Source of the DNA: Larus michahellis
Lineage: Eukaryota > Chordata > Aves > Charadriiformes > Laridae
DNA length: 64,000 bases
NCBI RefSeq assembly: GCF_964199755.1
Contig: NC_133897.1
Span: 114,027,579-114,091,578 of the forward strand
Direction of reading: 5' to 3'
In this document: positions 24,574-35,526 of the stretch, in pieces
Position numbering within the stretch: position 1 is the first letter of the stretch
Layout of the letters: every line of letters starts with the position of its first letter
Notes under the pieces: generated by a model
Databases searched by the model: none
Told to the model about the DNA's origin: nothing
The model's input: the letters and a program-made list of their open reading frames with translations, nothing else
Made by a program: the position numbers and the translations under genes

Positions 24574-27500
24574 TGACATGTACAAGGATGATAAGGTCAG
24601 ATGTAAAACGTGTGTGAGAGTCGGATTGATGTTTTTGCACAAGCGGGACTAGACAAGAGGATATTAATGTAAATGTTTGTAGGACTAGGAGTTTTGATTG
24701 CATTTAGTCAGGCCTGGCAACCCTATTAATGTATGTCTAGCGTGAATGAGACTCATGCTTTAATTGTGGCCCCCGAGCACGTCTGCATAAAAAAACTAAT
24801 TACTAGAAATATCATGACTGTAGACATACAATTAAAAGTCTTCTAGCTGCTACTGAAAACACATCAATAGAAGAGTTACAGGAGTAAAAATACTACTGCT
24901 TGGAAAGACTGTCAGTGAACGTGAGCTATTAATCTCCTCTGACATGTTCCCTTAAGACAAGCTACAGCAAGCACCGCTCTTACTCCTCATTGTCAAAGCC
25001 CACCTTTTCTGTTCTTTTGGGCATCAAAGTTCTACCAACAATAGTAACAAAAAAATCACATGTAGACCCCAACTTCTTCCAGCCTCACATCTGCTTTCCA
25101 CCTATCATCTAAAGTCATATTACCCAGAAAGAGTATCATGCGCCGCGGTGACAGGGCTGGGAGGGAAGCAGGGTGGAGGCTCAGGGGGCAGGTTATACGT
25201 GATCCTGGGCTGAAAGGCAGGACCATGCCACCAGAGTGCAATGCATCTTCCAAGAGAGCCCTTGGAGGCTCGGATGGGAGATACAGACCTGAAAGCAGTG
25301 TAGCCCGGCAGCTCTGCTGCTCTGCCTGGCTGGGCTGGGCCAAAGAGATGCAACAGCCTTATCCTGAGAGTGGCTGAGGAGCTGGTGAGATGGACTGGAG
25401 GAGGTGGGGGTGGCAGGGGTTGGGTTTCAGGCTTAAAGCAGGAGACAAGGTGAGTCTGGGGAAATGACCAGCACAGGAGCTGCCTTTTCAGCCGTCCACA
25501 GCAAAGTCTGCTTGGAAATACCCAGCAGGGGTGAGGAAAGCATTTTGCTGTTGCTGTTTATTGCAGTTTGCGAAAGGTTGCCAAGGCTTTGGAAAGGTTC
25601 CTTCATTGAAGGGGGTTAGGACGCTGAAGGTGAGCGCCGGCAGCTGAGCGGAGCAAGTCACCTCGTGCCAGCATCATGCGGGAAGCTCCCACAGGCAGAG
25701 CCTGTGAATGGCTGAGGCAATACAAACGGACCCATCAGCTTATAGTTTCACCGTATAGACAAGGTCTAGGCTATGAAAAACAAACAAACAAATGGGCTCC
25801 AATAGAAATGGCTTTATTTTCACATGGTCTGTTGGGTTTTACTGGTACCCTGCCCCCAAAATTACACTGGTCTTTGGCTTCCTTAACAAGCGCCAAACAG
25901 CAGAACTAAGCTGTACATTTTTCTTCTACTCCTAATTTAATTTTTCTTTTAATAAAGCCAAGTGTCTGTCATCAGATACGGGCTGCATGAGATTTTGTAG
26001 TCCGAGGCTCCAAGTTGATAAAATAAGTGTAAAACCAACAATAAATATAAAATGATATGGCGAATCATTCTGTTACAGTGGTCTGCCTACATACCTCGCT
26101 GCTTCTGAAGGCAGATGCACAACTGCTTGGAGAAGTTACTCTGGGAGGCAGAGCAACCGAATTACCTTTGAATCAGAAAACTAACGAGGCTGTAAAACCT
26201 CAAGTAAACTTTGAAATCACTTACTTTCCTTCAGTCATCCTTGATTTGCGGGGGGAAAACACAAAACAACCACAAGGGAAAGGAGACCCAGCGGCTGATC
26301 CTGCTGTGAGTGTTTTGGAGTGGCTAATGCCAAGGGGCTTTAGGTTTGCTGCGACAATGACAGCCTCCCCAGGCCTCCCCAGAGGAAGCTGCCTGGAATA
26401 GCTGCTGCTGGAAGTGTCAACTCATCTGCATTGCTACATCTCGGAGAAGAAAAAAATCTATTTGCCTCCTTGCCACACGTTATAAAGGGCCAGTGTTGAC
26501 TGAGCACGGGCATATACAGGAAGCAGTCACACCTGGGGGAACACCTGCACACAGTGAAATGAGAACCAATCATTTCGGATATATTAAAGACGAGTCCTAA
26601 CCAGCTGAAGGAGAAATCCAAAATGAAGGTGGTCTTCATGCTGCATAGCACCTTCAAATCAGGTCTTGGTGCACAGAGACCCTTTTGAGCCACACAGCGT
26701 ACAGCCGGGTGGGAAGGTTTTGTATTTTAACACCAGTTGCATTTTCTATGCTTTATTTTTTTAATCTTGCTTTATGTAGTCCTTAAGCTTTGGGTTAGTA
26801 CACTGTGAAGCTACCCTGCTAGTGATAGACTCATTTTGCTGACAAAGAAGCCCAGAAAGCTGTCGGGAGCATTGCTGTTAAAAAGATACAGATACCTGCA
26901 TGTGATCACCTCTCTCCCCATCCCCGTTGCTGCTCTTTCAGAAGAGCTTAGCAAAAATCATCTACCTCAAGTCACGGACAGGTGATGAATTGGGTGATAC
27001 ATATAGCTAACCATTTACAGTGTCTCCCTATTCATTTATGTGCCTCCTATATACTGGGGATTGAAGAAAACATCCATTTCTCTGTTCCTCCCAAACTAGG
27101 ACCGATGTCTCCGTAAATCCTGCAGCTGTACTGGGCTTGTAATCATGTAACTTCTGCAAAGGGAGGCTGGTTTGTGAAGACTCAAAATGGCTGTCACTGC
27201 TGTTTTCTTTCCGTTGCCTCCTCTAAAATGCCACCCTCCAGGCAACTTTCCCAAGCTCCGCGCTGCTTCTTAAATACCTGCCCTCCACGTTCATCTCCTC
27301 TTTCTGCTCCTTTCTGATTCCTTATGTTTTCTCTATTCCTGTCTCCTTGAAGTTCTCCTCTGTTTTTTCTTCTTGACAAAATATTGTTTTAACTAAGCCT
27401 GGATTTCTCTATCATTTGTATTGATTGATACCTGAAGTATGAGAGTGAGGACACAAAGCAGCTTGCTGTGCTTTCTTTAACTGGCTCCAGTTTTAAGACA

Positions 27501-29229
27501 TTGTAGTTCACAGACTGCCTTTCGGGTCAACATCACACAGACTCAGTAACACGGGTTTGACTATATCTATGTCAGAAGAACAAAAAAAAAAAAAAGTCAT
27601 ATCAACAGTAAAACAATAAGGAACACTGCAGAACCCTCTCCTCCTCTTATCTCCCCCCGCTTCATCCTCCAAGACCTACATGTGCAAAGTACGTCTGCAA
27701 GAGTACAGCAGCTGAAACAATGTCTGGCAGACGCTGGCAGCCTCTCTCCTTGGGAGAGATTGCCATGATTCTTGCTGCATTTCAATAAATCTCATTCACA
27801 TTTGGGATCACATTGCCTGTGTCACCTTCCGTCCCAGGGTTCCTTCACACACTTAGCCATCACACTTCTTCGAACTATCACAAAACATCAGACACATAGG
27901 TGCATGTCTCAATAAACGGGTGGTGGAAACCAGGTATTTAGTGTCCCACGATTACTACACATGCTTGGCTGGGATACCTGCTCTGTCCTCTTGTGAGGAA
28001 CTGATGTTAGAGGTTTGGGTTTTGTTTCCTAACAATAGGGTTTCCAAGTGAATCAGAGTGTTTTCTACTACAGGCTGAAGTGCTACAGGGTTTATCCAAG
28101 GACCATCATTCTTCTCAAGGCTGGGGTTGTTTTCCCTAAGTTCTTCAGTACCTCTGTGCAATTTATAGCAACGGCCAGTACCTGCCAGCTACATTTTAAA
28201 ACAATTTTAAAAGAGATGCTTTCCAGCTGCAGAGGAAACCTATCCTCCTGTCTTCATATCTGAATTTTGCAGTGGTTTTGAACTGGAAGTTGACAAGCTG
28301 TGAGTCATTATACGCAAGCTGGATCTCTTGGATTTAGAGGCTCTCAAAACAGTTTAATACATTTAAATAGCTACTGTCCCCATCCCAGATGGCTAGCACA
28401 TTAAAAGGATCTTTTTAAGAACTGGAACGCTGTGCTGTTTGCTGCTTTCTTGCATTGGGTTTCCACATATATTTGGAAGGCTTCATTACTGGGCAGAGTT
28501 GCTCCATCTGCAATGTCTCTTTGATGTTGCTGGGTGAGAGACAGATCTGCAGTTCCAGCGGATGGTGCGGCAAACCCTTGCCGGCTCTTTCCCCTTTCTT
28601 GCCGCTTCTCTGCGGCGCCTCCTACATCCATGAACATGAGGCAAGTCCCAGCCTGGTCAAACGCTGGTCAAGAGTGCTTGGGAGAAAGAGGAACCATCCA
28701 AACACCGTGGAAGTGCAGTGCAGCCATTCTCAGGATAGGCAAGAGCTTTAATGGTGTAAACCTGTCGACTGGCAGAACTGGTAACGGCCCTACTAGCAGG
28801 GTAGTTTTACTCACTTTTTAACCCCTCCCAATAATTCCAGTACTGGTACCTTTAACACGGGGAATTACTTCCCCCTCACAGCAGTCATTCTTCCCACGAA
28901 CAAAGGCACCCTCAGCCCTTTCGCGGCAGCAGACACAGAGCGACTGGGCTGCAGAGGAATGCCATGACAAGACTGAGCACTGCAAGCCCGGCATCATCTC
29001 TTCTTCGCGCAGCAGGGCGATTTTCGGGTTCTGCCTTTGTGCATGTGCATCTTTAAACATACAATTCACCACTTTATCTATTGGCATGGCACACCTTGCT
29101 ATTGGCTGGATCAACACTGGATCACACAATAAACACGCTCAGGAGGCAGCTCAGTATTTACAAGAATTAATCGGAAAAGAGGCTTAGCTGAAGGCACTCA
29201 GATGCCAAGAGATATCAAATTAAACGAGA
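24574..29229. other. Intergenic DNA directly downstream of PTPRK
   Basis: No gene, RNA or mobile element was recognised. There is a poly(A) run near 27582-27596. The segment next to 29229 is where transcription of PTPRK should terminate. Confidence 0.7.
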
Positions 29230-29249
29230 TTTTATCATGTATGTAATTA

Positions 29250-29255
29250 TTTATT
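29250..29255 (-). terminator. Distal poly(A) signal AATAAA of PTPRK
   Basis: The + strand reads TTTATT, which is AATAAA in the gene's direction, about 815 nt after the stop codon. The sequence beyond it on the transcript strand is moderately T-rich, as expected of a downstream element. It is the last canonical hexamer in the AT-rich block that follows the stop. Confidence 0.55.
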
Positions 29256-29594
29256 GAGCTGAGAATCCATACAAGGTAAACAAATGTTTACACTATCATA
29301 CAGTAAGCATTTCCAGGGCTTAATAAAAATGATTGTCACTCACTGTGCTTCACAAAAAAATTCATTTTAATGAATAAATAATTTGATGAAATCAAAAAAT
29401 ATTTACAATATAAACAAATGAAAAAGCTTTGGATATATTAATCTGAGCATCCTGTATTTTGCATTTTCTACCTGTATTTCTATCAAGATTCTCTCTCTGA
29501 AATGGTACAAAGTGGATAGAAATTACAACTCAACAAAGTTAACATGATTTGGTACATGTCTTTCCATTAGTTCCGATAAGCTACATATGATTCA

Positions 29595-29600
29595 TTTATT
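29595..29600 (-). terminator. Proximal poly(A) signal AATAAA of PTPRK
   Basis: A second canonical AATAAA in the gene's direction lies about 470 nt after the stop. If used, it would give a 3'UTR of roughly 0.5 kb and remove the Pumilio-type motif at 29400. Usage cannot be judged from sequence alone. Confidence 0.4.
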
Positions 29601-30069
29601 ATGCACGTGTTAGAATACAAATATAACTAAAATCATATGTTATCAAAATGCCAGACAGCATTCTCCACAGAACAGAAATGTACACTAGGCTGTGGCAATA
29701 ACTGAGAATCACAGGCAACGAAATATAACAGAAAAGTACAAATTCCTTCATAAGAATATAATTGTGCTCTCTTATTTACCAGAGGACTATGCTGCTTCAC
29801 CACATCAATGGCTATGTATGAATACAGTGTTCAACAACTGCCATGTGGTTTGGTGTACGTTCATATGGGTGTCAAGCAGCGGCATTATAGTGGAAAACGG
29901 GCAGTGCAAGCGGTTTTATAAACACCTTTTCGGGCTCTTAAAAAGAGCCAAGTATACAAAGCAGTATAAGCATAACACTGAGGAGTCTTCGTCTCATTTA
30001 CACAGATATCATGAAGCGACTTGCTTTGTTTGTGGTGGTGAAAGGAGGAACTTTGCGCTGTTTATGCAA

Positions 30070-30123
30070 TCAGCCAGAATTCAAGTATTCCAAAGCCACT
30101 TCGTAGCAGAATTTGTATTGATC
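30070..30123 (-). CDS. PTPRK: PTPRK terminal coding segment with stop codon
   Basis: The last exon begins at 30123 directly after the acceptor TTTTTCAG and encodes the 17 residues DQYKFCYEVALEYLNSG followed by TGA at 30072-30070. This closes the final helix of D2. The C terminus LEYLNSG agrees with what I recall of vertebrate PTPRK. It joins the previous exon in phase 0 across a 5.3 kb intron that contains a CR1 insertion. The exon continues into the 3'UTR. Confidence 0.96.
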   Translation of the reverse strand, partial: DQYKFCYEVALEYLNSG

Positions 30124-30647
30124 CTGAAAAATCAAAACAAAACCACAAAGTCAGTTATTGAAGGAACTTAATTAAGGGGATCAATATTTCTCTTCTGTTA
30201 AAATTATTTACTATCAGTTGTTGTCAATGGGAACCAGTCTGCAAATCCAATTTATATTCAGATAAGAAAACCTTTATATTAACCAGACAATAGACACAGG
30301 TACTGCTCATATTAGACGCGTATTTAGCTGCTCCAATACACTTGTATGAGAAAAATCGACTACACGCAAGCAAATTGACTTGCAACCCTTCTGTCATCTG
30401 TCAAAATGCTCGTGTGGCGCTTTACCAGAATTAGAGTTATTGAAATTCCTCCCTGGAAATGTTTATCACTAAAATAGACACAGTATCTAATACTTCCCAG
30501 GTCATAACTTTTATTTTAAAGTCGTTCATACACTTGCTACGTTTCAGGGCAAGCGCTGCCTACAGTTCCTCTGCTATCCACAGCCCAAAACCACGCTGAA
30601 ATACTGTCCTCTTCCAGTGCAATAGGCACTGTGAGATCAGGCTTGAG

Positions 30648-30692
30648 CTAAATTAATTGGATTCATTTCAATTAATATTTAGCAATTAATGG
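30648..30692. promoter_or_regulatory. ATTA-core cluster, possible homeodomain-binding element
   Basis: Three AATTAAT/ATTAATT cores fall within 45 bp (AAATTAATTGG, CAATTAATATT, GCAATTAATGG) in the last PTPRK intron, 0.5 kb from the terminal exon. ATTA is the core recognised by many homeodomain proteins. The surroundings are AT-rich, so chance is a real alternative. Confidence 0.25.
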
Positions 30693-30969
30693 TGATGTGT
30701 AAGTTAGGCTCTTAACAGCTCTTCTGTTACCCAGGCCAAGTTTTCAGGTGCCAACCCTGTACTTCAAATGCAGACCTGCTGATTTTATTTGCAACTGTTC
30801 AGAAACAGGACTGATTCCCCAAAGGGGAAAAATCCCCTTCTTGTGGCATGCAAACCCTGTCTGCACCCTTCAGAGATGAAGGGCCATGACTTTGTCCCCT
30901 TCATATCTTCAGCAGTACAAAGAGGCCAGTGCTTTTGACTGACCCTCACCCACTGTGCAACTGTGATAA

Positions 30970-31932
30970 CCTGGGGCCAGTTCTGTTTACTACCTTTATC
31001 AATGATCTGGACAAGGGGATTGAGTGCACCCTCAGTAAGTTTGCAGATGACACCAAGTTGGGCAGGAGTGTTGATCTGCTTGAGAGTAGGAAGGCTCTGC
31101 AGAGGGATCTGGACAGGATGGATCGATGGGCTGAGGCCAATGGTATGAGGTTCAACAAGGCCAAGTGCCGGGTTCTGCACTTGGGTCACAACAACCCCAT
31201 GCAGAGCTACAGGCTTGGGGAAGAGTGGCTGGAGAGCTATATGGTGGGAAAAGCCCTGGGCGCGTTGGTCAACAGCCAGCTGAATATGAGCCATCAGTGT
31301 GCCCAGGTGGCCAAGAAGGCCAACAGCATCCTGGCTTATACCAGAAATAGTGTGGCCAGCAAGACTAGGGAAGTGATGGTCCCCCTGTACTCAGCACTGG
31401 TGAGGCCACACCTTGAGTACGGTGTCCAGTTTTGGGCCCCTCACCACAAAAAAGATATTAAGTTGCTGACATGTGTGCAGAGAAGGTCAACAAAGCTCGT
31501 GAGGGATCTGGAGCACAAGCCTTATGACGAGCGGCTGAGGGAGCTGGGGTTGTTTAGCCTGGAGAAAAGGAGGCTGAGGGGAGACCTTATCGCTCTCTAC
31601 AACTACCTGAAAGGAGGCTGTAGCCAGGTGGGGGTTGGTCTCTTCTCCCAAGTAAGCAGTGACATGACAAGAGGCAATGGCCTCAAGTTGCACCAGGGGA
31701 TATTTGGATTGGATAGTAGGAAAAATTTTCTTCACCAAAAGGGTTGTCAAGCATTGGAACAGGCTGCCCAGGGAAGTGGCTGAGTCCCCATCTCTGGAGG
31801 TATTTAAAAGACGTGTAGATGTGGTGCTAAGGGACATGGTTTAGTGGTAACGTGGCAGTGTTAGGTTGATGGTTGGACTTGCTGATCTTGAAGTCCTCTT
31901 CCAACCAACACGATTCTTTGATTCTATGATTT
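30970..31932 (+). mobile_element. CR1 non-LTR retrotransposon, 5'-truncated, in last PTPRK intron
   Basis: An open frame beginning upstream and running to 31783 encodes the 3' part of a CR1 ORF2. It covers the reverse transcriptase block with INDLD and an intact catalytic FADDTK (31040-31051), then [20 protein letters not shown] and [16 protein letters not shown]. Near the end the frame is broken: the reading shifts by one base around 31720-31740 and the remaining coding sequence continues in another frame. The 3' end carries the CR1-type octamers ATTCTTTG and ATTCTATG at 31913-31928. The 5' truncation lies near 30970, at the GGGGCCAGT that opens the conserved block. The orientation is antisense to PTPRK. 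It is the best preserved CR1 in the window. Confidence 0.93.
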
Positions 31933-33329
31933 TAAATGATGCTGTCACTGATGACTTCACAGTTTTGTGTGTGCACACATATCCCTCTTCTGTTGTCATT
32001 CTTGCTACTTGCAATATTTAGCAATACTACAAACATTTAAATGAAACAAAAAAGCCAAAAGAAATAGTAGGTCCAGGTTCCCTGAATCCAAGGGCTCTGG
32101 CTTCTAAAAATTCAGTTGGGAAATACCTGCCAGTTTAATGACTATTTCCGCCACTGAAATGCCTCTTTCTCTTATGCAATTTAACCAATTAATAAAAGAT
32201 AACTAATCAGGTACTATTGTGTAGGAACAACAACAGAGTTAACTGAGTAATGGCACTCAGCCTTCACCTTCCTAACATCACAAGTAGGAAGATTGTAAGT
32301 ACACTTCAGATATATTCTCCTTTTCACTGAAGCAAACATTTTACAGGATTAACTCATTGGGCCTGTACTTGGGATTTTGGGTCACATTTTGTCTGAGAAG
32401 AGAGTCCACCTTAACGTGTAAGAGACCAAATAATACTACAACAATCAAAAAGCCATTAACATGCATGGACAATTTTTATGTTCTTTTGTTGAGAGCTGTC
32501 ACTTCGAAAGACAACAAATCTTAGGTGTACGTATCACCTAAGTGATGAATGAGTTGTATGTGAGGTTTTAAGATCCTGCAGGGTTCCATAAACTGCTTGT
32601 GTCTTCTTCAGAATGAGAAAAGAACAAAAAAGAAGAAAGGAAAGAAAGCGGTATTAGGCAAATTATTCCTTTTCTGCTTTTATTGCATATATGTTTCTAA
32701 ATAAATGAAAATTATTCTATAACTACATAACAGATCAAAACATGAGATCAGCCACTCATCCATTTCCATTTTTCCATGCTCGTTTTATGCTGATTTACTG
32801 ATCCAGCAGAATAACTGTCATTTTTAGTAAACTCAATACCTGTCTTAAAGAGTAGACACGTATTATTTCCCACTGTGTTCACTCATGTGTGTCCTCTGTA
32901 CATTTTTATTATTCACTCGATGGTGAATCTTAAAAGTCTCTTTATGTTAGCTAGCTTCAGAGAGGTATATTTATTTATTTTTTCTAGGACATCTACTGGT
33001 AGGTCCAATAACATTTATCACAAAATGCTTTAGGCATTCTGTAACAGACATTTTGTAATACCATGTGTTACCTTCGCACGACGGCTGAATAATTTCATAG
33101 ATTTTCCATATTGTATGGATGCAGCATTCAGATTTTTACACTTGCAGGAAAGCAGAGGTTTCAATGAAATTAAGAGATGAATCTCTAAGTATGGACCATA
33201 AAGATTTCCCTTCATCTAGTCGGAAAGTGCATACCAGGTATTGATAAAGCAGTCTTGAAACTATTTTGGTGAAATACTGTTATTATTCTGAGCATTTCAT
33301 CTTTTAACACAGAATTTTACAAAGGTAGG

Positions 33330-33440
33330 TGAATATTATTGTTCTCGTTTTTCAGATGTGGAAACTGAGGCAAAGACAGATCATGAAGGATAAAGTCAGT
33401 AACAGGATCAGGAAAAGAACTCAATTGTCCTGACTCCCTT
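33330..33440 (-). repeat. MIR/L2-like ancient repeat
   Basis: The + strand shows TTTTTCAGATGTGGAAACTG followed by AGGCAAAGACAGATCATGAAG and GGATCAGGAAAAGAACTCAA. This is the pattern of the reverse complement of a MIR/L2-type tail (fraction of CAGATGAGGAAACTGAGGC). Assignment to an exact family needs a repeat search. Confidence 0.5.
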
Positions 33441-33559
33441 TTACCATGAAACAATCTACACGGAAACTGAAACCTTGCTAATTCAAATATTTGTTCCTAC
33501 AAAGCAGCAGACCAAGACTGAAGAGATGTGGTTCTAACTTTGCTTTGTCAGTCAATTAC

Positions 33560-33660
33560 GTGATAATGGGAAAAAATCCTGATTGTCCCCTGCCTTCGTT
33601 CCTCTGTCTGTACAGTAAGGAAAACAATACTGATCTCCTTCACAACTGCTCTGACATCTC
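33560..33660 (+). repeat. MIR/L2-like ancient repeat
   Basis: The stretch contains CGTTCCTCTGTCTGTACAGT followed by AAGGAAAACAATACTGATCT, matching the 'cctctgtacagtggggataat' pattern of MIR/L2-type repeats in forward orientation. It lies 120 bp from an inverted relic of the same kind. Confidence 0.45.
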
Positions 33661-35390
33661 CTAATGAAAAGGCCTTACAAGGCCTCTCAGTGCTGTCCAG
33701 ACATTCTCAATACCATCCTCAATTTGCTAAAAGCTATTTTTATATTCTAAAATAGTACATTTAGTTTTTGATTAAAAAAAAAAAAATCTCTGCTGAAAAA
33801 TGGAGACAGCTGCCTGACAAATCTATACCCGGAGAACTGTCACAAACGGGAATTTATAGAGAGCATTTTCTTCGACTGTACATCTTCACACTGGTAATTT
33901 TCTTTTTATTTCTATAAAATAAATGAATAAGAGATCAGTGTGTTCTGTGGACTTAAACTCTGGGAGAACGGAGAACAGCAGGCCTGCCAAGTCTCTATCC
34001 AAACTATACTCTCTGAATGAAGAAGTAGGACATTTTTCTTAATATCTAGGAAATAAAAAAGTATGGTTCCCAGCATGATGATTCTCCTCCTGAAAATATA
34101 AACTAGAGGAAGAGGAGCCAAATAAGCTGCTCCCTCCCACCACTGCAAAAGCTTGATAGTTCTCACTGATACAAGATTCATAGTTCCACGTTGCTGGCTC
34201 ATGGCCCTGTGGTGCTGCTTCTAAACTCCCTCCTCGCTTCGCACAGCTGGTAACATCTGGCTTTTTTCCATGAGCGTGGCCAGAGCAAGGCTGTGAAATC
34301 TGGGATTTCACAGGTAAGATAGATGAGACGACTGCAATGGAGGATGTGATGGGAGACGTTCTTCCATGGGACAGATGAGGCGCAGTGATATGTGTGGTGG
34401 AAAAGTGGATGGCCCTATCCACCTACAACAGGACCTGAAAGCCTCCCAACGGAAATTCCTGCTTTCTGCACACCCCGATTTTGGGAGCTCGTCTGAGAGA
34501 GGGGGATCTCTCCTAAAATTACAAGACACTTGACCAGCTCGGTGGGAAGCCTCTTGCCTCACCGTGGGCACTCTGTAGAAAAGATGCTGAAATATGACCC
34601 CAAGTCAGCTCATATTAGTTTAGCATCCCTGAAGCTGCCCAAATGCTGCTTCCTCCCACCTATGATGCTAAATGGAATACAGCTGCCTCTCAAGCAGACA
34701 CCTCTACAGCAGGATGTTGTAAAACAATGTCTTTTATAGCCCAGGCTTCAGAATAGGGTATCGCGCTACACCCATCTCCAAGTACAGAACTACACGCTGG
34801 AGTGTAAGAACCTGCTGGTTTAAGCTGTTCTGCAGCTCTTGTGGCATAGCAGCTGCCACTTCAGCAATTCTCCATTTAAAAAGAAAGCTCATAAAACACT
34901 CTCTAGGAAAATAATTGCACATGGCCCCTTGTTTCTGAACTTCTTTAATCTTTCTATGAGATAGAGCAACCATAATTAAATGCAATATTCTGGATGTCAA
35001 ACTGAAATTCATGGCTTTGATAAATATTAGGCGATTAAGCTATTTATAAAATATATAATTTGAAAATCTGGCATTTCATTTTACATAACTATTATTTCTA
35101 CCATGCAAGGGCTGCTCTCCACTTGGCTCAGCCTGCTAGAAAAGAAAATTAATAAGGATGTTCGGCTGAAAGTTTAAAACTCTTAAAAAATTCAAATGAA
35201 CAGAGACAAAGTCTCCTTGGGAAGAAAGCAGTGTAAAAATACTCTTACAAGTGAAGTGACTTCATTATCCCCTTTGAAAATGACTTGCTTGCTTTGTGAA
35301 CAACTCCCACTGCAAATCTTGGAAATCTTACTGAGTCTTCTGAGAAAAAGGAACATTTTCTATTTAGTGGTGCAGTTAAAAAGCTCATAC

Positions 35391-35526
35391 CAGAAGGTCC
35401 ACCATGTTAGGCTTATTATTCCTCAGTGTCTTCACAGCATGGAATACGTCAACAGCCCTCTGATGTTGAAGCATTTCACAAACAATACTGATTGCACAAA
35501 ATGTCCCACTGCGGCCACCTCCATTC
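35391..35526 (-). CDS. PTPRK: PTPRK coding exon, D2 P-loop-like region and following helices
   Basis: This 136-nt exon begins with one base completing the split leucine codon, then [18 protein letters not shown], and ends KPNMVDLL in phase 0. The acceptor is TTTATTGTAG and the donor is CTG then GTATGA. The loop reads HC-LNGGGRSG, against [10 protein letters not shown] in D1. The exon has exactly the same length and phases as the D1 P-loop exon at 46.6 kb. The Q-loop position, NMVQTE in D1, reads NMVDLL here, so the D1 Gln is also gone. Confidence 0.97.

Larger units (their letters stand above)
29230..30069 (-). other. PTPRK: PTPRK 3' untranslated region (end estimated)
   Basis: This is AT-rich sequence following the PTPRK stop codon, with no further coding potential on the minus strand. 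It contains two AATAAA signals on the minus strand. I place the distal end about 20 nt past the last one. On the transcript strand it carries TGTAAATA (29400-29407), a Pumilio-type motif, and TTTTTAT (29323-29329), a cytoplasmic polyadenylation-type motif. Both could arise by chance in AT-rich DNA. A longer 3'UTR cannot be excluded. Confidence 0.7.
30124..35390 (-). other. PTPRK last intron
   Basis: This 5.27 kb intron separates the NMVDLL and DQYKFC exons. It begins GTATGA and ends TTTTTCAG on the minus strand. It contains a CR1 LINE fragment (30970-31932, opposite orientation to the gene), two MIR/L2-like relics near 33.3 and 33.6 kb, a dense ATTA-core cluster at 30648-30692, a small inverted repeat at 32521-32541 and an A tract near 33774. 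No further exon was seen. Confidence 0.85.

Noticed and set aside
29692..30171. 159-codon + strand open frame opposite the PTPRK terminal exon
   Set aside because: It lies antisense to the 3'UTR and last coding exon, has no recognisable domain, and is explained by conserved AT-rich sequence lacking stops by chance.
31487..31837. Minus-strand ORF over the CR1 at 31 kb
   Set aside because: It is a shadow of the CR1 ORF2 on the opposite strand.
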